From: Laspinema sp. D2d
GTDB taxonomy: Bacteria > Cyanobacteriota > Cyanobacteriia > Cyanobacteriales > Laspinemataceae
NCBI RefSeq assembly: GCF_025370755.1
Contig: NZ_JAMXFC010000014.1
Location: 1-64,000, forward strand
Length of the DNA: 64,000 nt
Direction: 5' to 3'
Shown: positions 62,804 to 64,000 of the stretch, piece after piece
Layout of the letters: the number at the start of each line of letters is the position of its first letter
How positions within the stretch are numbered: the first letter of the stretch is position 1
The notes under the pieces: generated by a model
Database searches by the model: none
Told to the model about the DNA's origin: nothing
What the model saw: the letters and a program-made list of their open reading frames with translations, nothing else
Translations under genes and position numbers: made by a program

Positions 62804-63397
62804 TTAACGCTGCTGCATTAATAAAGGACGCACCACCCAATACCCGGCACCAAAAGCACTCACCACAATCAGCAGGATCATAATCAGCAATCCAAATCCC
62901 CCGAGGTCCGATCGCTTAACCGGACGGGTGGTGCGACGGGGACGAGTTTCCGGCTGTTCTGTAAATAAAGGTTCTCCCATACCCGCAGTTGCAGCGAGAT
63001 CCGTCATGGCGAAGGGAGAACCCACTGCAGAACCGGGAATTCCATTAAACTGCGAATGACCAGTTTCTGTAGGGGGTATGGCGGAATATGCGGATTCACC
63101 CCGTTGGGTGCGATCGCCACTGCGGTTCAGTGGGGGACTCTGGGGTTCCCAAGCATCCACCACCTGCTGTAAATGCACCGCAGATTGAACCACCGTTTCA
63201 ATTTCCTGGCGCAGTTGTCGGTTTTGTTGAATTAACTGCTGATTTTGAGTCGTTAAGGAATCCAACCGTTCCTGTGCCGTTTGTAACTCAGCGACGACTT
63301 CTCGATACAGCGAGATGGGAACCGAAGGAGAATAAGGTTGATTAGAAGGAGTTGGCGGGGTTGTCGGCAGATTGCCGGAGGCAGTAGCATTTCGCAT
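62804..63397 (-). CDS. Hypothetical protein with C-terminal membrane helix
   Basis: 197 residues from ATG 63397 (MRNATASGNLPTTPPTPS); a longer frame to 63571 adds a Cys/Arg-rich stretch that looks non-coding, so the shorter start is preferred, although its ribosome site is weak. An N-terminal Pro/Thr/Ser-rich segment precedes a coiled coil (about 33-80, VVAELQTAQERLDSLTTQNQQLIQQNRQLRQEIETV). A disordered Gly/Ser/Thr region and a basic stretch (ETRPRRTTRPVKRSD) follow, and a single C-terminal membrane helix (about 168-190, FGLLIMILLIVVSAFGAGYWVV) ends it. This tail-anchored layout faces the coiled coil to the cytoplasm. Function unknown. Confidence 0.65.
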   Translation of the reverse strand: MRNATASGNLPTTPPTPSNQPYSPSVPISLYREVVAELQTAQERLDSLTTQNQQLIQQNRQLRQEIETVVQSAVHLQQVVDAWEPQSPPLNRSGDRTQRGESAYSAIPPTETGHSQFNGIPGSAVGSPFAMTDLAATAGMGEPLFTEQPETRPRRTTRPVKRSDLGGFGLLIMILLIVVSAFGAGYWVVRPLLMQQR

Positions 63398-63730
63398 AAG
63401 GGCTTTTCGGGTAGTAGGAGGACGGGAGGCGATCGCAACCGTTCGGAGTCTGTTGATGATAGAACTCTGCCTCAGATTACAACAACGATTACCTGGCTTC
63501 GTCAAGGATTTGCTACAAATCTCTACGATTGAGGCACTCGGCAATCGAGACAGGATAGCGTAGACTCCCAATTAGAGAGCGATCGCCCTGACCCTGAACC
63601 AATCTTTACTCTCTATCTTAAATCCTGGAGCCCCTTCATTCAAGGTCCAGGACCCCAAGACTATCCGAATCGGAGCAAATTCTGTCACGATAGAATTAAT
63701 CACGAGACATTCAGTCCCTATTCAGTCAAA
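63398..63730. other. Intergenic region between the tail-anchored hypothetical gene and queF
   Basis: 333 bases between divergent starts. No gene is seen if the short start at 63397 is correct. Promoters for both flanking genes should be here; I see no confident box. Confidence 0.35.
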
Positions 63731-64000
63731 ATGAGTAATTCTTCCATGCAGTCCGATGTATCGCCAACCGCCACCCCTGCCGATGACACCCCGCAGATCA
63801 AGTATGGGGAACGGGAAATCGAAGAGGGACAGTTAATTACCTTTCCCAATCCCCGAGTCGGTAGACGCTATGACATTCACATCACCTTACCGGAATTTAC
63901 CTGTAAATGTCCGTTTTCTGGCTATCCAGATTTTGCCACCATTTATATCACCTACGTTCCGAATGAACGGGTGGTGGAACTCAAAGCAATCAAACTCTAT
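63731..64000 (+). CDS. queF: NADPH-dependent preQ0 reductase (partial, runs off the window)
   Basis: 90 codons from ATG 63731 to the window edge. The enzyme reduces 7-cyano-7-deazaguanine (preQ0) to preQ1 for queuosine in tRNA. After a polar N-terminus ([19 protein letters not shown]) comes the QueF core with [18 protein letters not shown], where C60 is the thioimide-forming catalytic cysteine and D67 the proton donor. [10 protein letters not shown] continues the family pattern. Length so far fits the short, B. subtilis-type QueF. The rest of the gene lies beyond 64000. Confidence 0.95.
   Translation, partial: MSNSSMQSDVSPTATPADDTPQIKYGEREIEEGQLITFPNPRVGRRYDIHITLPEFTCKCPFSGYPDFATIYITYVPNERVVELKAIKLY

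Overview
The window is chromosomal DNA of a cyanobacterium, most likely a filamentous Oscillatoriales-type organism (Oscillatoria/Laspinema-like; this placement is inference). The evidence is the very high density of the HIP1 octamer GCGATCGC, the cyanobacterial gene order asd-dapA-rnj divergent from tig-clpP-clpX, HisZ, protein kinases with WD40 tails, cyanobacterial-type ferredoxins and many multi-PAS histidine kinases.

Layout. 1-2750 is an accessory edge: the N-terminal part of a DUF772-type transposase, a complete single-frame IS1-family transposase, a repeat-containing membrane protein with a FlgT_C-like partner, and an orphan HicB-like protein. 2900-11870 is a housekeeping block: RNase J, DapA and Asd on the minus strand; trigger factor, ClpP and ClpX on the plus strand. 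11990-26460 is mostly plus strand: an alpha/beta hydrolase, a PiT phosphate transporter, a coiled-coil/DMT transporter fusion, a 2Fe-2S ferredoxin next to a degenerate nuclease-like lipoprotein, an inositol monophosphatase-family enzyme, a J-domain/TPR protein overlapping hisZ, a four-PAS histidine kinase, a dicluster ferredoxin and a TPR protein. tRNA-Ser(GGA) lies at 17123-17209 on the minus strand. Acetolactate synthase (26641-28503, minus) carries an unusual C-terminal zinc ribbon.

28997-40861 (minus) is a complete chemosensory system whose parts match the Pseudomonas Wsp (surface-sensing) type: CheW, CheR-TPR, an MCP with a WspA-like signalling tip, a second CheW with a Cys-rich WspD-like N-terminus, a CheA-REC hybrid and a WspF-like CheB. 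A receiver-histidine kinase occupies the position where wspR (diguanylate cyclase) would be. The locus is interrupted by two copies of one composite intergenic repeat and by a nested inverted repeat.

41211-43765 groups an SLC13-type transporter, a small USP-like protein and APS kinase (CysC), suggesting sulfate handling. 44326-47232 holds an unknown membrane protein, a BON-domain lipoprotein and a glycine-zipper stress protein. 48172-51950 contains two tandem kinase-WD40 paralogues, the second of which has lost the DFG aspartate and is probably a pseudokinase. 52360-56646 holds an SRAP (HMCES/YedK) protein overlapping a gamma-glutamylcyclotransferase-like gene, a Crp/Fnr regulator, a CHAD protein and an unknown protein. 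56914-61575 has a REC-PAS-GGDEF-EAL protein and a PAS histidine kinase. The window ends with an unknown membrane protein and the start of queF.

No CRISPR array, prophage or rRNA was seen. The strongest candidates for less-described biology are the WspR-less Wsp array with its repeats, the probable pseudokinase beside its active paralogue, the nuclease-like lipoprotein lacking its catalytic residues, the zinc-ribbon acetolactate synthase and the coiled-coil/DMT fusion.
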